Positions 17,507-26,904 of a DNA stretch of 64,000 nt are shown here, piece by piece (within the stretch, counting starts at the first letter, position 1; each line of letters begins with the position of its first letter). The position numbers and the translations under genes are program-made. Source of the DNA: Pseudomonas sp. Root562 (GTDB lineage Bacteria; Pseudomonadota; Gammaproteobacteria; Pseudomonadales; Pseudomonadaceae). The stretch spans positions 186,220 through 250,219 of the forward strand of contig NZ_LMGK01000023.1 in NCBI RefSeq assembly GCF_001427125.1, written 5' to 3'. The notes under the pieces are model-generated. The model saw only the letters and a program-made list of their open reading frames with translations, made no database searches and was not told where the DNA came from.

Positions 17507-18208
17507 CTACCCTGGCAAATATTGCTCAAGGGTCTGCATTGGATAGTGAGGACTGGCTCCGGTGAATGGAGGCAAGCTTAGAAAATCCTTGCGCAGTTCC
17601 TCCCTTAACGGTGAAGCCAGAGCATCACTCAGGGCAGCGATAGAGTCGAACACGACTTTGTTACGTTGCAGTGTCCTGACGCGCTCGGCGAGTAAGTCGC
17701 TGCAATAGTCGATCCGGGTGTAGACCTCCACCTCGCGAATACCAGGTAGTTTCACCATCAGCGGAGGATGTTGGCGAAGGTAATGCGCCAGCCATACCTC
17801 GTCATCCTCCGCTTTGCCTTCATACGCCACCAGGTAAGTCGCACGTGCCAGACAGCCGGGATCGACCGGCGAAGCATGTGGTACGACAAATTTACGAACC
17901 AGCATTGCCTGCTGCGTCCAGCGGCAGCCAGCCGAAGCGGCAGCATTGATTACCGATGCCAGAGGCCCGTCTGCACACATGGCGGACTCAAGGGCATCGA
18001 GTTTTGTAAAATAAAGTTGGATCACGCATTGCGGGGCCTCGTCGGCCGACAGGAAAGGGTCACCCCCTATCAGAGGCGTGGGCACATGAATGGCCCGTCT
18101 GACCACACCGCTCACTTCACTCAGCAGCCTTTCAAGCTGCACCGGATCAACGCCTGCGACACCGTGGTTGGTAGTGACGCTCAGAAAAAGGCACAAGGAC
18201 ATTGGCAT
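17507..18208 (-). CDS. EthD-like (dimeric alpha-beta barrel) protein, IacB-like
   Basis: A 233-residue protein with two ferredoxin-like halves resembling EthD/stress-responsive dimeric barrels: VIQLYFTKLDALESAMC and later ATYLVAYEGKAEDDEVWLAH with YLRQHPPLMVKLPGIREVEV. The ATG at 18208 follows AGGTGG. It lies 10 nt behind the flavin reductase gene and is surely co-transcribed with it. EthD-like proteins occur in several aromatic degradation clusters with unknown roles. Equating it with IacB rests on context only. Confidence 0.65.
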   Translation of the reverse strand: MPMSLCLFLSVTTNHGVAGVDPVQLERLLSEVSGVVRRAIHVPTPLIGGDPFLSADEAPQCVIQLYFTKLDALESAMCADGPLASVINAAASAGCRWTQQAMLVRKFVVPHASPVDPGCLARATYLVAYEGKAEDDEVWLAHYLRQHPPLMVKLPGIREVEVYTRIDYCSDLLAERVRTLQRNKVVFDSIAALSDALASPLREELRKDFLSLPPFTGASPHYPMQTLEQYLPG

Positions 18209-18218
18209 TCCCACCTGT

Positions 18219-18746
18219 TCAAGATGCGGAGGAAAATTGGTCTACGGGGACAGCCCGGCCCAAGCGATGAAAATTACGTCCAAAGTAGGTGAGGCTGTCA
18301 CCTTCCTCACGCAGGTGAATATGCTGGATCTCGACGAATAACACCGAATGCGACCCCACATCCTTGACGTCCACTATGGTTCCTTCAAGACTGGCCAAGG
18401 CATCCTCCAGGACAGGCAGGCCTGTCGCACCGTTACGCCAGTCCTCGCTAGCGAAGCGCTCGGCGGGGGGTACGTCGGTCATGCCGGCGAACTGCCGCGC
18501 GACCCCTTCCTGATGCCCAGGCAGAATATTCACGCACAGCGCTCCGTTGCCGAGTACGGCTTCGTGAATAGAGCTGTTGCGGTTGATGCATACCAACACG
18601 GTGGGTGGCGAGTCCGTCACCGAACAGACTGCACTGGCGGTCAATCCTAGGCGACCGAACGGACCGTCGGTACTGACAACATTGACCGCCGCTGACAACA
18701 ACGAAAGAGCCTGGCGAAATTCTTGTGTGGATTGCTTGTTGTTCAT
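18219..18746 (-). CDS. Flavin reductase (HpaC/DIM6-NTAB family), IacG-like
   Basis: A 175-residue split-barrel FMN-binding protein. Diagnostic stretches are QALSLLSAAVNVVSTDGP, GLTASAVCSVTDSPPTVLVC, NRNSSIHEAVLGNGALCVNI and the C-terminal SLTYFGRNFHRL. These reductases supply reduced flavin by NAD(P)H to a partner monooxygenase. The gene diverges from the acyl-CoA-dehydrogenase-fold monooxygenase at 19000 across 253 bp, making the two a natural two-component enzyme. Confidence 0.88.
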   Translation of the reverse strand: MNNKQSTQEFRQALSLLSAAVNVVSTDGPFGRLGLTASAVCSVTDSPPTVLVCINRNSSIHEAVLGNGALCVNILPGHQEGVARQFAGMTDVPPAERFASEDWRNGATGLPVLEDALASLEGTIVDVKDVGSHSVLFVEIQHIHLREEGDSLTYFGRNFHRLGRAVPVDQFSSAS

Positions 18747-18836
18747 AATCGCTCACTCGACGTATTTGAAGTGGTGGTTCAATCCTGCGGCGTACGTTCA
18801 GAAGGGTCAAATTCGCTTTAATTATTCGGAAAATTA

Positions 18837-18850
18837 GTTATGAGAATAAC
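18837..18850. promoter_or_regulatory. Inverted repeat in divergent promoter (GTTAT-N4-ATAAC)
   Basis: The dyad lies between the flavin reductase and monooxygenase genes. Its size and AT-richness are compatible with a LysR-type binding site. No second copy was found upstream of the porin or dioxygenase genes, so this remains a candidate only. Confidence 0.35.
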
Positions 18851-18999
18851 CAGATATCGAAGATTCAAAGTCTGCCGTAAATGTTCGATGAAAGGATTAT
18901 TCCTCCAGTTTATTGCGGCTATTCGGCTTTCGAATTTGATTCACGGTATCGCAGTCGCCCATTCTGGTGGCGATTGTAATAAACCGACCGGAGAACAAG

Positions 19000-20190
19000 A
19001 TGAATAGTGAAGTCAGTTTCGATCTACGAACATCACACGATTATTCCCAGCAGATGGTAATAGCGCCAAACCTGGACGGCGTGATCGTGGAGATTGCCGA
19101 GCGCCGTAATGAGTTCAATCAGCGGTCCCACGTCCCTCGGGACATGATCGAAAAAATGAAAGCAGTGGGAATCTTCCGCGCGAGCACCCCAAAATGTTTC
19201 GGTGGCGATGCGCTGCCACCAAGCGAATTCCTGCGCATCGTCGAGCGAGTATCCGAGGCTGACGGTTCGGCCGGCTGGGTGACCGCGTTTGGCTCGGCCA
19301 ATATCTACCTGGCGTCCCTGCCCCCGCAAACCCAAGCGCTGATTTATGCCAACGGACCTGACCAGGTATACGCCGGTGGCCTCTACCCGCTGCAACCGGC
19401 TCGCGAAATAGAGGGCGGTTGGGAAGTCAGCGGTCACTGGCGCTTCGCCAGTGGTTGCAAAGGTGCCGACTGGATTGGCGTCGGAATTGGTGGCACGCCG
19501 GCGAACGGCGGCGGCGCGACCGCCGGAAAACCGTTGACTGCGGTTTTTCCGGCAGCCGAGGTACAGATCGTCGATAACTGGAATGTTGTCGGGATGCAGG
19601 GTACCGGAAGCCATGATCTCAAACTGCACGAGAAGACCGTCGACCATGCCTGGACCTTCGTGCGCGGCGCCGCCGCCACCATCGACGAGCCGCTTTACCG
19701 TTATCCGTCGGTGTCTTACCAAGCCCAGGTCCATGCTGCCGTGAACCTGGGTCTGGCTCGCGCGGCCCTAGATCTGGTCACTGCAATGTCGGGCAGCACC
19801 AAGACCATGACCGGAGCTCCCCGGCTTGGGGACCGGGCCTATTACCGCAGCGAGCTTGGCAAGGCCGAAGCCATGCTGCGCAGCGCCCGCGCATTTTTCT
19901 ATGAAGCGCCGGACAGCGTTTGGGAATCGATCTTGGCCGGCAATACCGTGACGCCCGAACAGGCCAATCTGCTGCGTCTGAGTGCCACCCATGCTGCCCA
20001 TACCTGCGCCGAGGTCGTGCTGATGGCGTATCGTCTTGCGGGTACCGCAGCCATATTCGACGAAAATCGCCTGCAATGGATTCTGCGTGACGCCATGGTA
20101 GTGACACAGCATGCGTTCCTCGGCGAAGCGACCTACGACAGCGCCGGCGCGTTGTTTGCCGGTATCGCTCCGACGACGCCCTACCCTTGA
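19000..20190 (+). CDS. Flavin-dependent monooxygenase, acyl-CoA dehydrogenase fold (IacA-like)
   Basis: A 396-residue protein of the group D flavin monooxygenase / acyl-CoA dehydrogenase superfamily (HsaA, DszC, IacA types). Visible features are GIFRASTPKCFGGDALPPSE, RIVERVSEADGSAGWV, the beta-domain GGWEVSGHWRFASGCKGADW and NVVGMQGTGSHDL, with a C-terminal helical domain. The catalytic Glu of true dehydrogenases is not apparent. The ATG at 19000 follows GGAG. In iac clusters IacA performs the first oxidation of the indole ring, using reduced flavin from a partner such as the product of 18219-18746. Confidence 0.82.
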   Translation: MNSEVSFDLRTSHDYSQQMVIAPNLDGVIVEIAERRNEFNQRSHVPRDMIEKMKAVGIFRASTPKCFGGDALPPSEFLRIVERVSEADGSAGWVTAFGSANIYLASLPPQTQALIYANGPDQVYAGGLYPLQPAREIEGGWEVSGHWRFASGCKGADWIGVGIGGTPANGGGATAGKPLTAVFPAAEVQIVDNWNVVGMQGTGSHDLKLHEKTVDHAWTFVRGAAATIDEPLYRYPSVSYQAQVHAAVNLGLARAALDLVTAMSGSTKTMTGAPRLGDRAYYRSELGKAEAMLRSARAFFYEAPDSVWESILAGNTVTPEQANLLRLSATHAAHTCAEVVLMAYRLAGTAAIFDENRLQWILRDAMVVTQHAFLGEATYDSAGALFAGIAPTTPYP

Positions 20191-20317
20191 CACTCCAACC
20201 GCCATGGGAAGCGCTCCCGTGGCGGGCTCCAAACCGAGGCATACCGGGTCGGGCACAAACCCAGGCAAAGCACTCACCAGGCATTTCTCCACCATGTCAA
20301 TCGTCCGAGGTGTCACT

Positions 20318-21250
20318 ATGGAAGCCTCTATCAATGCCGTCCAGGCACTCAACGACAACCAGATCAGATACCTTTTTCTCAGCCACCAACTCGGTTCGAT
20401 GCGTGCCGCGGCCGACCATCTTGGCATCGCTCCCTCCTCGGTCAGTCGCCAGATCAACCAGCTGGAGTCGACCCTGGGCATCGAATTGGTTGAATGTGGC
20501 ACCCACCGGATCCGTCTGACTACGGCGGGACAGGCAGCGGTCAACTATTACCGCATTCGCGCCAGCGAGCATGAAGCGTTCCTAAACCATCTTAACGAAC
20601 TGCGCAACGAGCAAATGGGCAAGACGATCATCGCCATTGGCGAAGGCATCTTCAGCGCACCGCTGATTGGTATGCTCGATGAGTTCTTCAAACAACATCC
20701 TGGCCAGCACACTGAAATCATCACTGCCCATACTTTGGAAGTGCAGCGGATCGTGACCGATGACCGCGCCCACATCGGCGTGTTGTTTTCACCCCACGCC
20801 AATGCACCGTTGTGCCGCCAGTTCGGTATCGCGCAACCGCTCAAGGCGATTGTCCACCCTGACCACCCTTTCGCGCGCCAGGCCAGTATCAGCCTGGAGC
20901 AATTGTCCACGGCCGATCTGGTCCTGCCGGGACAGGGTTATCGCGTCAGGGAATTGATTGATCAGGCCTGTCGAGGCAAGTCGTTCACCATCACATCGGC
21001 CATCACTGCCAACTCTCTGCAGGTGATGTTGGACCTGGTCCAGGCCAACAGAGCGATCACGTTGCTGGCCGAAGTACTGGTCACCGCCCAGCTCAAAGCC
21101 GGGCAGTTGGTCGCGGTAGCGGTGGATTGCCCGGAGATGGCGTCCACCGAACTGCAAATCGTGCGCCGTCGCGGTCGCAAACTCTCGGCCATCGACTTTG
21201 ACCTGATGCGTCACCTGTCCCATGCGCTCAATCAATTGTTGCGCACCTGA
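20318..21250 (+). CDS. LysR family regulator
   Basis: A 310-residue LysR protein. The DNA-binding part is QIRYLFLSHQLGSMRAAADH and LGIAPSSVSRQINQLESTLG; the ligand domain is complete and ends near the family length. The ATG at 20318 is 7 nt after GAGG. It follows the monooxygenase gene in the same direction (128 nt gap) and may be its local regulator. It is not closely related to the LysR protein at 16548; both being retained suggests two control inputs. Confidence 0.9.
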   Translation: MEASINAVQALNDNQIRYLFLSHQLGSMRAAADHLGIAPSSVSRQINQLESTLGIELVECGTHRIRLTTAGQAAVNYYRIRASEHEAFLNHLNELRNEQMGKTIIAIGEGIFSAPLIGMLDEFFKQHPGQHTEIITAHTLEVQRIVTDDRAHIGVLFSPHANAPLCRQFGIAQPLKAIVHPDHPFARQASISLEQLSTADLVLPGQGYRVRELIDQACRGKSFTITSAITANSLQVMLDLVQANRAITLLAEVLVTAQLKAGQLVAVAVDCPEMASTELQIVRRRGRKLSAIDFDLMRHLSHALNQLLRT

Positions 21251-21309
21251 TGAGGCGAGCGCTGCCCGCGCAGTGAAAGTCCCGAGAGCCTTCCACTGCG
21301 CAGGTTCAC

Positions 21310-22557
21310 TCACCAGAATCGCCACGTATACGACGTAGCCAGGCGGAACTCATCGTAGTCATTACCGTACTGCTGCTGGACATGAATGTTCTTGAAGTCG
21401 AAGGACAACCCTTGCAGCGGCCCGGACTGCACCACATAGGTCGCCCAGATATCACGCTCGGATTCGCGCCCATCCGCCAACCCCTGACCTCGATCGATAT
21501 CCGTGCCCTTGATGTAGCGCGTGAGCAACGTAAGGCCGGGTAACCCTGCCGCCGCAAAGTCGTAGCCATAGCGGACCGACCAAGAGCGCTCACCCGCGTT
21601 CCAGAAACCCAGCCCCGCAAAGTTGGGCAGGAACGGTTGCGGAATATAGCCATTGATATTGGGGTAGCCGGTTTCGCCCAACATGCGCTCATAGGCCACA
21701 CCAAACTGATGCCCGCTGTGGGACACGATCATCGACGCGCTGTAGGAGCGATTGTCGACCTCTCCTCCTCGCGCGTCGCCATCTTCGCTGTTATTGAAGT
21801 AGCCCAGTTCAGTCTTGAGCTTGTAGCCGGCACCCAGGTCTCCCGTGTGTTTGACGCCCGCGTAATGCTGGCGGTAAATGTCGTGCATCACGCCGTAGAA
21901 ATACGTGGCCTCAAGGTTGGGGCGTAGCGCATAGGTCGCCCCGCCGAAATCCAGTCCCATGCTGTCATCCGAGTCGAGCGTTCCATTGCGATAGAACTGC
22001 TCATGATCGGAGGACTGGCGGGTCACCGCCGACCAGAAGCGGCCGCCGGTGAGCGTCAGGTTCTCCACTTCCCTGGACTCCAAGACGGCGCCCTGATAGA
22101 TCGTGTCCAGTTGGCGGCTCGGATCGTTGGAGGCCACCGGCAGGAACGGTTTGTAATCGCCCACCTTCAGCTCAGTCTTCGAGTAGCGCATTTTCAAGGT
22201 AGCACCAGCACGGCTGTAGTCGTTGGCCGTCTTTTCCGTGACCGGGTTGTAGGGCAAGGATCCATCATTGCCGTGGGCATCCAGGCGCACCGCGTATTGG
22301 CCGTCCACGTCCAGTCCCACGGCAAGTGGGGTGTCGGTATAGCCGGACTTGAATTGCAGATCGAAGCCCTGGGACCAGTTGCCGATCTTCGGAAACGCGG
22401 GGTCCTTGTTGGTGAAGTTGCGATTGAGGTAAAGATTGCGCGCTGTCAGCGACAAGTGACTGTCGTCGATCACATCGGCGTACACGGCCCAAGGAAAGGC
22501 CAGGCCCAACAGGCTGGCATATTTCATGACGTGCAGGGAAGATCGTGACTGAAACAT
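21310..22557 (-). CDS. OprD-family substrate-specific porin
   Basis: A 415-residue outer-membrane porin: signal peptide ending YA, then DVIDDSHLSLTARNLYLNRN, the standard OprD-family start; many amphipathic strands; C-terminal ...ATSYTWRFW ending in aromatic residue. An internal ATG at 22527 is an alternative start with a shorter signal peptide. OprD/Occ porins pass small carboxylates or basic amino acids. Its place beside aromatic oxygenase genes suggests entry of an aromatic acid. It shares orientation with the dioxygenase operon upstream, with 153 bp between. Confidence 0.93.
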   Translation of the reverse strand: MFQSRSSLHVMKYASLLGLAFPWAVYADVIDDSHLSLTARNLYLNRNFTNKDPAFPKIGNWSQGFDLQFKSGYTDTPLAVGLDVDGQYAVRLDAHGNDGSLPYNPVTEKTANDYSRAGATLKMRYSKTELKVGDYKPFLPVASNDPSRQLDTIYQGAVLESREVENLTLTGGRFWSAVTRQSSDHEQFYRNGTLDSDDSMGLDFGGATYALRPNLEATYFYGVMHDIYRQHYAGVKHTGDLGAGYKLKTELGYFNNSEDGDARGGEVDNRSYSASMIVSHSGHQFGVAYERMLGETGYPNINGYIPQPFLPNFAGLGFWNAGERSWSVRYGYDFAAAGLPGLTLLTRYIKGTDIDRGQGLADGRESERDIWATYVVQSGPLQGLSFDFKNIHVQQQYGNDYDEFRLATSYTWRFW

Positions 22558-22710
22558 AAATGCATCCAGAATAAGTGCGTGGCACAGTGATCAGCAGAGC
22601 GTGCAAAGGTCGGCGGCAGCCAAACAGGCAGGGGTTGGCCTGACGCCGACGTTGTCATGTGATCGTTTATTGTTTTTTTTCAGGAGCAAGCAACGGATAA
22701 AGCGTTTGGT

Positions 22711-23670
22711 TCAGACGTCCAGTACCAGTCGTTTCGAGCGGGCACGGGAGCAGCACAGCAGCATTTGGTCGTTCGCGGATTTCTCCTCCTCGGTCAGATA
22801 AACGTCACGGTGATCAGGTTCACCTTCCAGCACATCGCAAACGCAGGTTCCACAAATGCCTTGTTCGCAGGACATTTCGATCTCGATTCCGACCTCCGCC
22901 AACGCCGCTACGATGCTCTGGTCCGCAGCTACGTTCAGCGTCTTGCCGGTGCGTGCGGCGACCACTTCAAACCCGGCACCGCTGGTATCGACTTCGGTCT
23001 GGAAATATTCGCGATGGATGTTTTCCTGGGCGAATCCCTGGTCAAGGGCGCTATCGATGATCCACTCCATGAATCCGGTCGGGCCACAGGTGTAGACATG
23101 CGTACCGGGTTTACCTTGACCCAGCGTTGCGCCCGCATCCCAGCGATCGCGAAGACGACCCTCACCGAAATGCTTGTGCACTCGATCGGCGAACGGCGCT
23201 TTGGACAACTCTTCGACAAACGCACTGTGGGCCTCCAGGCGACCGCAATAATGCAGCTCGAACGGGGCGCCTCGCGCTTGCAGATCGTAGGCCATGGCAA
23301 TCATCGGTGTGATGCCGATACCCCCACCGATCAGAATCGAATATTCGGCATCGGCGCAGAGTGCAAACAGATTGCGCGGGCGGCTAATGCACAGTTCGCG
23401 CCCCTCCTCCAGCTGCTCGTGAACAGCAATCGAGCCGCCCCGGGAAGCTGGATCCTTGAGCACACCAATCCGGTAGATCGACGTCTGGCCGGGGTTGCCG
23501 CATAGCGAGTATTGGCGGATCAAACCACCGTCAAGGTGTAGGTCGACGTGAGACCCGGCCTCGAACGCCGGCAGTGGCGCGCTATCGCTGGCCTGCAGGT
23601 CAAGCACCAAAACGTCCCGACCTTGCATCTCGCGCTTGAGCACCCGCACTTTCAAAGATTGCTCGTTCAT
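22711..23670 (-). CDS. Dioxygenase reductase (FMN/NAD/plant-type 2Fe-2S), IacF-like
   Basis: A 319-residue phthalate-dioxygenase-reductase/VanB-type protein. Order of domains: flavin-binding barrel with IRQYSLCGNP, NAD-binding domain with GGGIGITPM, C-terminal 2Fe-2S domain with CEQGICGTC and a fourth Cys in LLCCSR. It delivers electrons from NADH to the Rieske oxygenase without a separate ferredoxin. GGAGG just before the ATG at 23670 decides the start. It follows the beta-subunit gene by 16 nt. Confidence 0.92.
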   Translation of the reverse strand: MNEQSLKVRVLKREMQGRDVLVLDLQASDSAPLPAFEAGSHVDLHLDGGLIRQYSLCGNPGQTSIYRIGVLKDPASRGGSIAVHEQLEEGRELCISRPRNLFALCADAEYSILIGGGIGITPMIAMAYDLQARGAPFELHYCGRLEAHSAFVEELSKAPFADRVHKHFGEGRLRDRWDAGATLGQGKPGTHVYTCGPTGFMEWIIDSALDQGFAQENIHREYFQTEVDTSGAGFEVVAARTGKTLNVAADQSIVAALAEVGIEIEMSCEQGICGTCVCDVLEGEPDHRDVYLTEEEKSANDQMLLCCSRARSKRLVLDV

Positions 23671-23686
23671 GGAAACCTCCATTCGA

Positions 23687-24163
23687 TCAGAGGATGTAGC
23701 CGATACCGGCAAGGGTATCGTCGCTGTTGATCAGGCGGATCAGCTTGCGCTCGATCCTGAAGCTGTCGCCGTCTCGCACCAAGGTGTAGACGATGTCGGC
23801 GCTGTAGTGTTTGAGCGAGTCCTTGCGAAATTCGCGCAGGTTTTGTGCGCAACGCACCGTCACTCGCTCCGCGTCCTGCGCCAGGATGCGGAACGTCGAT
23901 AGCGAACGTACGGTACGCGGCTGCGGGCTGGTGGAAATCGACTCGCCGCTGGTCAGCCGCTGAACCCTTAACGTGCGCATGTGATGATCGTCGTAGGCGT
24001 AATTGAGGCTGTTCTCGAAGTCCTCCTCACGCGGGTCGATCGGGATGATGTAGGTGCCTTTTTCGACCCAGAGATTGAGCCAGGCGGCGAACTCGCCGTG
24101 GTCGAGCATGTCGCCTTCCTGCCAGATGAAAGCGGTGACTTCTTGTAGTGTGTGCAGGTTCAT
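23687..24163 (-). CDS. Aromatic-ring-hydroxylating dioxygenase beta subunit (IacD-like)
   Basis: A 158-residue beta subunit (NTF2-like fold): LQEVTAFIWQEGDMLDHGEF, AWLNLWVEKGTYIIP, then DDHHMRTLRVQRLTSG and SADIVYTLVRDGDSFRIERK. Beta subunits pack as a trimer against the alpha trimer and are structural in most enzymes. It lies 16 nt behind the alpha gene. Confidence 0.92.
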   Translation of the reverse strand: MNLHTLQEVTAFIWQEGDMLDHGEFAAWLNLWVEKGTYIIPIDPREEDFENSLNYAYDDHHMRTLRVQRLTSGESISTSPQPRTVRSLSTFRILAQDAERVTVRCAQNLREFRKDSLKHYSADIVYTLVRDGDSFRIERKLIRLINSDDTLAGIGYIL

Positions 24164-24179
24164 CAGGATTCTCCGCCGG

Positions 24180-25454
24180 TTAAGCCGACATCATTTTTTT
24201 CCATTGCTGGTAGGCCGCTCGCATCCCGGTCTCGGCGCTCACGTCACTGACCAGACCGTCCTCGCTCGGCTTTTCCCCAGGCAGACCACGGTTGAGCATG
24301 ATCCACAGATCCTCTCCGGCACTGGCGCCCTTCTGCACCCGCTCCCACGCTTCGGAATCGTCAGGCGTGCCGAACCCCATGGGCCCCTGGAAATGTTCGT
24401 GCAAGCGCAGGCGGTAGCGATTGGCTGTCGCAGGCCCACCGTCCATGGTGATCACTGAGTGATGAATTTCGGTTTCGGTCACGGAAATCGGTTGCAGTAC
24501 CCGGAAGAACGCCATCGAGCAGGCGACATTCGGGAACAGGTTGAGGTTGAAGCCGGATCCACCGACAGCCCGCACGATACGGCGCACTTGCTGTTCGTCG
24601 ATGCCTTCGTCGCGCAGCTCGGCTGCCAGACCTTCGAAGCGCTCGGGTACGGGGCGGTCCAGATCGGCTTCCAGATCCACCAGATCCGGAATCATCACCA
24701 TCACGCTGTGGCCGTTACCGAGATCTTCGACATAGCCCGGGCCTTCTACGAAATCGAACAGCTTGAGCGTCTCTTCATCGACCGAGGACAGAAACGACTT
24801 GTGCACCAGCGGGAAGTGGTACGCGTCGGTGGTGTTTTCCAACTGAATTTTCCAGTTGCCGGGAAACCGGAAGCGATGCTCGCCCGGCACCTTGATCGGG
24901 TAGCCAGCACCCTGCTTCATGAACAGATCTATCCATTTTTTCGCCGGGCCGAGAAAGTCCGTCAACGGTTCGATGTCATCCTTGAACGTGGCGAACAGCA
25001 TGCCGGCATACTCTTCGACCCGCAGGCTGACCAATGGCAACTCGCTCTTGTCCAAGCAGTCGCCATAGCTCTCGGGATGGGGCACGCCGCGAAGGGAACC
25101 ATCCAGTGCATAGCTCCACCCGTGATACGGGCAAACGAAGCTGTTGGTTTTGCCTTTCTTGTGCTCGCAAACCGTGGCGCCACGATGACGGCAACGGTTG
25201 AGCAGAACGTGCACCTGTTTTTTGCGGTCACGGGCGACGATCACCGGTTGTTTACCGATGAAGGTGCTTTTGTAGCTGCCGGCTTCCGGGATTTCGCTTG
25301 CGTGCGCCACCCATACCCAGGTGCTGTAGAAGATTTTTTCGAGCTCGGCATCGAAGAGCTTGGGATCGGTATACAGCGAGGTGTGTACTCGGTCAGGCAG
25401 GACCAGATCCGCAGGACTTGCGTCCAGATTCACAACGTCGATCAGGTTGCTCAC
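24180..25454 (-). CDS. Aromatic-ring-hydroxylating dioxygenase alpha subunit (IacC-like)
   Basis: A 424-residue Rieske oxygenase. The Rieske ligands are in NRCRHRGATVC and FVCPYHGWSYA (C-x-H...C-x2-H); the mononuclear-iron site begins ENTTDAYHFPLVHKSF. A GTG start at 25454 is chosen because AGGAA lies 7 nt upstream and the conserved domain follows; the frame opens further upstream at 25583 without a good ribosome site. With beta subunit and reductase it forms a complete two-protein-chain dioxygenase. In iac clusters the equivalent enzyme acts on the oxindole intermediate. Confidence 0.93.
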   Translation of the reverse strand: MSNLIDVVNLDASPADLVLPDRVHTSLYTDPKLFDAELEKIFYSTWVWVAHASEIPEAGSYKSTFIGKQPVIVARDRKKQVHVLLNRCRHRGATVCEHKKGKTNSFVCPYHGWSYALDGSLRGVPHPESYGDCLDKSELPLVSLRVEEYAGMLFATFKDDIEPLTDFLGPAKKWIDLFMKQGAGYPIKVPGEHRFRFPGNWKIQLENTTDAYHFPLVHKSFLSSVDEETLKLFDFVEGPGYVEDLGNGHSVMVMIPDLVDLEADLDRPVPERFEGLAAELRDEGIDEQQVRRIVRAVGGSGFNLNLFPNVACSMAFFRVLQPISVTETEIHHSVITMDGGPATANRYRLRLHEHFQGPMGFGTPDDSEAWERVQKGASAGEDLWIMLNRGLPGEKPSEDGLVSDVSAETGMRAAYQQWKKMMSA

Positions 25455-25592
25455 GGGAATATTCCTGTTGTTATTGGCTATTGCGTGTGATTGAAAATTA
25501 AGGGTTGTGGGCATCTGCAACAATCGCAGCCACAGGCGAACTTGTTGCGCAAAACGCAACAGGTGCGGTGGCTGCGCCGACAATTGAGCGGG

Positions 25593-25621
25593 CGAAAAAA
25601 AGCCCGGGGGTCAGCCGGGCA
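25593..25621 (-). terminator. Rho-independent terminator after the amidase gene
   Basis: On the minus strand GCCCGG-loop-CCGGGC is followed by seven T residues. It lies 41 nt behind the amidase stop and upstream of the dioxygenase alpha gene, so the amidase unit and the dioxygenase operon are separate transcripts. Confidence 0.85.
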
Positions 25622-25661
25622 AATACTGAGCAAAGCAGTGATGGACCAAGACAACAGCTGC

Positions 25662-26771
25662 TCAAAGGCGAGCGCTCAATCCCGAAGCCATGGCGCAGAG
25701 TAGTTCATCGTCGTGTTTGCGGCCGATCAGTTGCAGGCCGGCCATGAGGGGCCCCTCGCCGCAGAGCACCGGCATGGTCAAGGCCGGATGGCCGGTGAGA
25801 TTGAAGGGGCGCAAAAACCGGGTGAGATCCAGGACAGGGGCGCCGCCGATCACGTCCTCCAGCAATGGTGGCAGGCGCGGCAGGCTCGGCAGAACAAGGG
25901 CGTCGAATGACTCGAGCAGCGCGTCGACCTGCGAAGTGAAAGCGTTACGCACTTGCTCGGCCCGGACCTGTTGTTCTTTCGTGGTATCCGCCGCTCGAGC
26001 CAGCCGAGCCTCAACATCGGCGCCCAGCAAGCCTTTTCCGGTGTACTGACCAAAAGCCGCCCAGGTTTCGATGTTGATAACGGTCAGGGCTGCTTCGAAG
26101 GCAGTCGCCAGTCCATCCAGAGAAACCAGTTGCGATCGCCATCCGCTGCGCGCCAACGCCTTGTCGAGCGCTGCCTGTACCTGTGGTTCACAATCCACCT
26201 GCACCACACCGACGCGATAATCGGCTCGGGCTGACTGCGGTTTGAAGGTGCCATCCATTGCAGCCATGGCCGCGACAATAACGCCGATGTCTCTGGCCAT
26301 TGGACCGACACAGTCCAGGCTCGTTGACACGGGCTGCACGCCTTGGCGGCTCAACCGGGCAAATGTCGGCTTGAGACCGAAAATTCCACAGCAGGCGGCC
26401 GGCATTCTTACCGAGCCTCCCGTGTCTGTGCCCAGGGCCAGGTCCGCCGCGCCTTGCGCGACCACGGCCGCCGAGCCGCTGGACGAACCGCCGACAATCC
26501 GGTCAGGAGCCATTGGATTGAGCGCTGTCCCTGCCCATTCATTGATACCTGTGACGCCGAATGCGAGCTCGTGCAGCACCGTTTTTCCGACAACCTGCCA
26601 GCCGCCGGTCAACAGCGCCTGCACCACTTCGGCATGATCCGTTGCCGGTACGCAATGCTCGAACGCACGGCTCCCCGCGCGAGTGGGCCAGCCGGCAACA
26701 TCGATGGTGTCCTTGATGGCCACCGTCGGCCCAAGGCCGCCCAGCGTTTCTTTGATCACCCATCCGCTCAT
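25662..26771 (-). CDS. Amidase signature family protein (IacH-like)
   Basis: A 369-residue amidase. The Ser-cisSer-Lys machinery is visible: Lys in TVAIKDTIDVAG, the Ser-rich loop GGSSSGSAAVVA and the nucleophile in GTDTGGSVRMPA. Start at 26771 follows GGAGG. Length is short for GatA-type proteins but normal for small amidases. It would open an amide or lactam bond in a degradation pathway; iacH encodes an amidase in indole-3-acetate clusters. Placed between the FMN protein gene (133 nt upstream) and a terminator. Confidence 0.88.
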   Translation of the reverse strand: MSGWVIKETLGGLGPTVAIKDTIDVAGWPTRAGSRAFEHCVPATDHAEVVQALLTGGWQVVGKTVLHELAFGVTGINEWAGTALNPMAPDRIVGGSSSGSAAVVAQGAADLALGTDTGGSVRMPAACCGIFGLKPTFARLSRQGVQPVSTSLDCVGPMARDIGVIVAAMAAMDGTFKPQSARADYRVGVVQVDCEPQVQAALDKALARSGWRSQLVSLDGLATAFEAALTVINIETWAAFGQYTGKGLLGADVEARLARAADTTKEQQVRAEQVRNAFTSQVDALLESFDALVLPSLPRLPPLLEDVIGGAPVLDLTRFLRPFNLTGHPALTMPVLCGEGPLMAGLQLIGRKHDDELLCAMASGLSARL

Positions 26772-26904
26772 CAAAACCTCCTGCGCTCTGTGTCGTTAGC
26801 TTGTGACGGTAGCGACACGGTGCACCGGCCATCAATGACAGAGATGGAGACAGTCGTTGCCCTGGATGCAACAGCGTCGTCAAGCTTGGCGAGCGGTGTC
26901 CGTC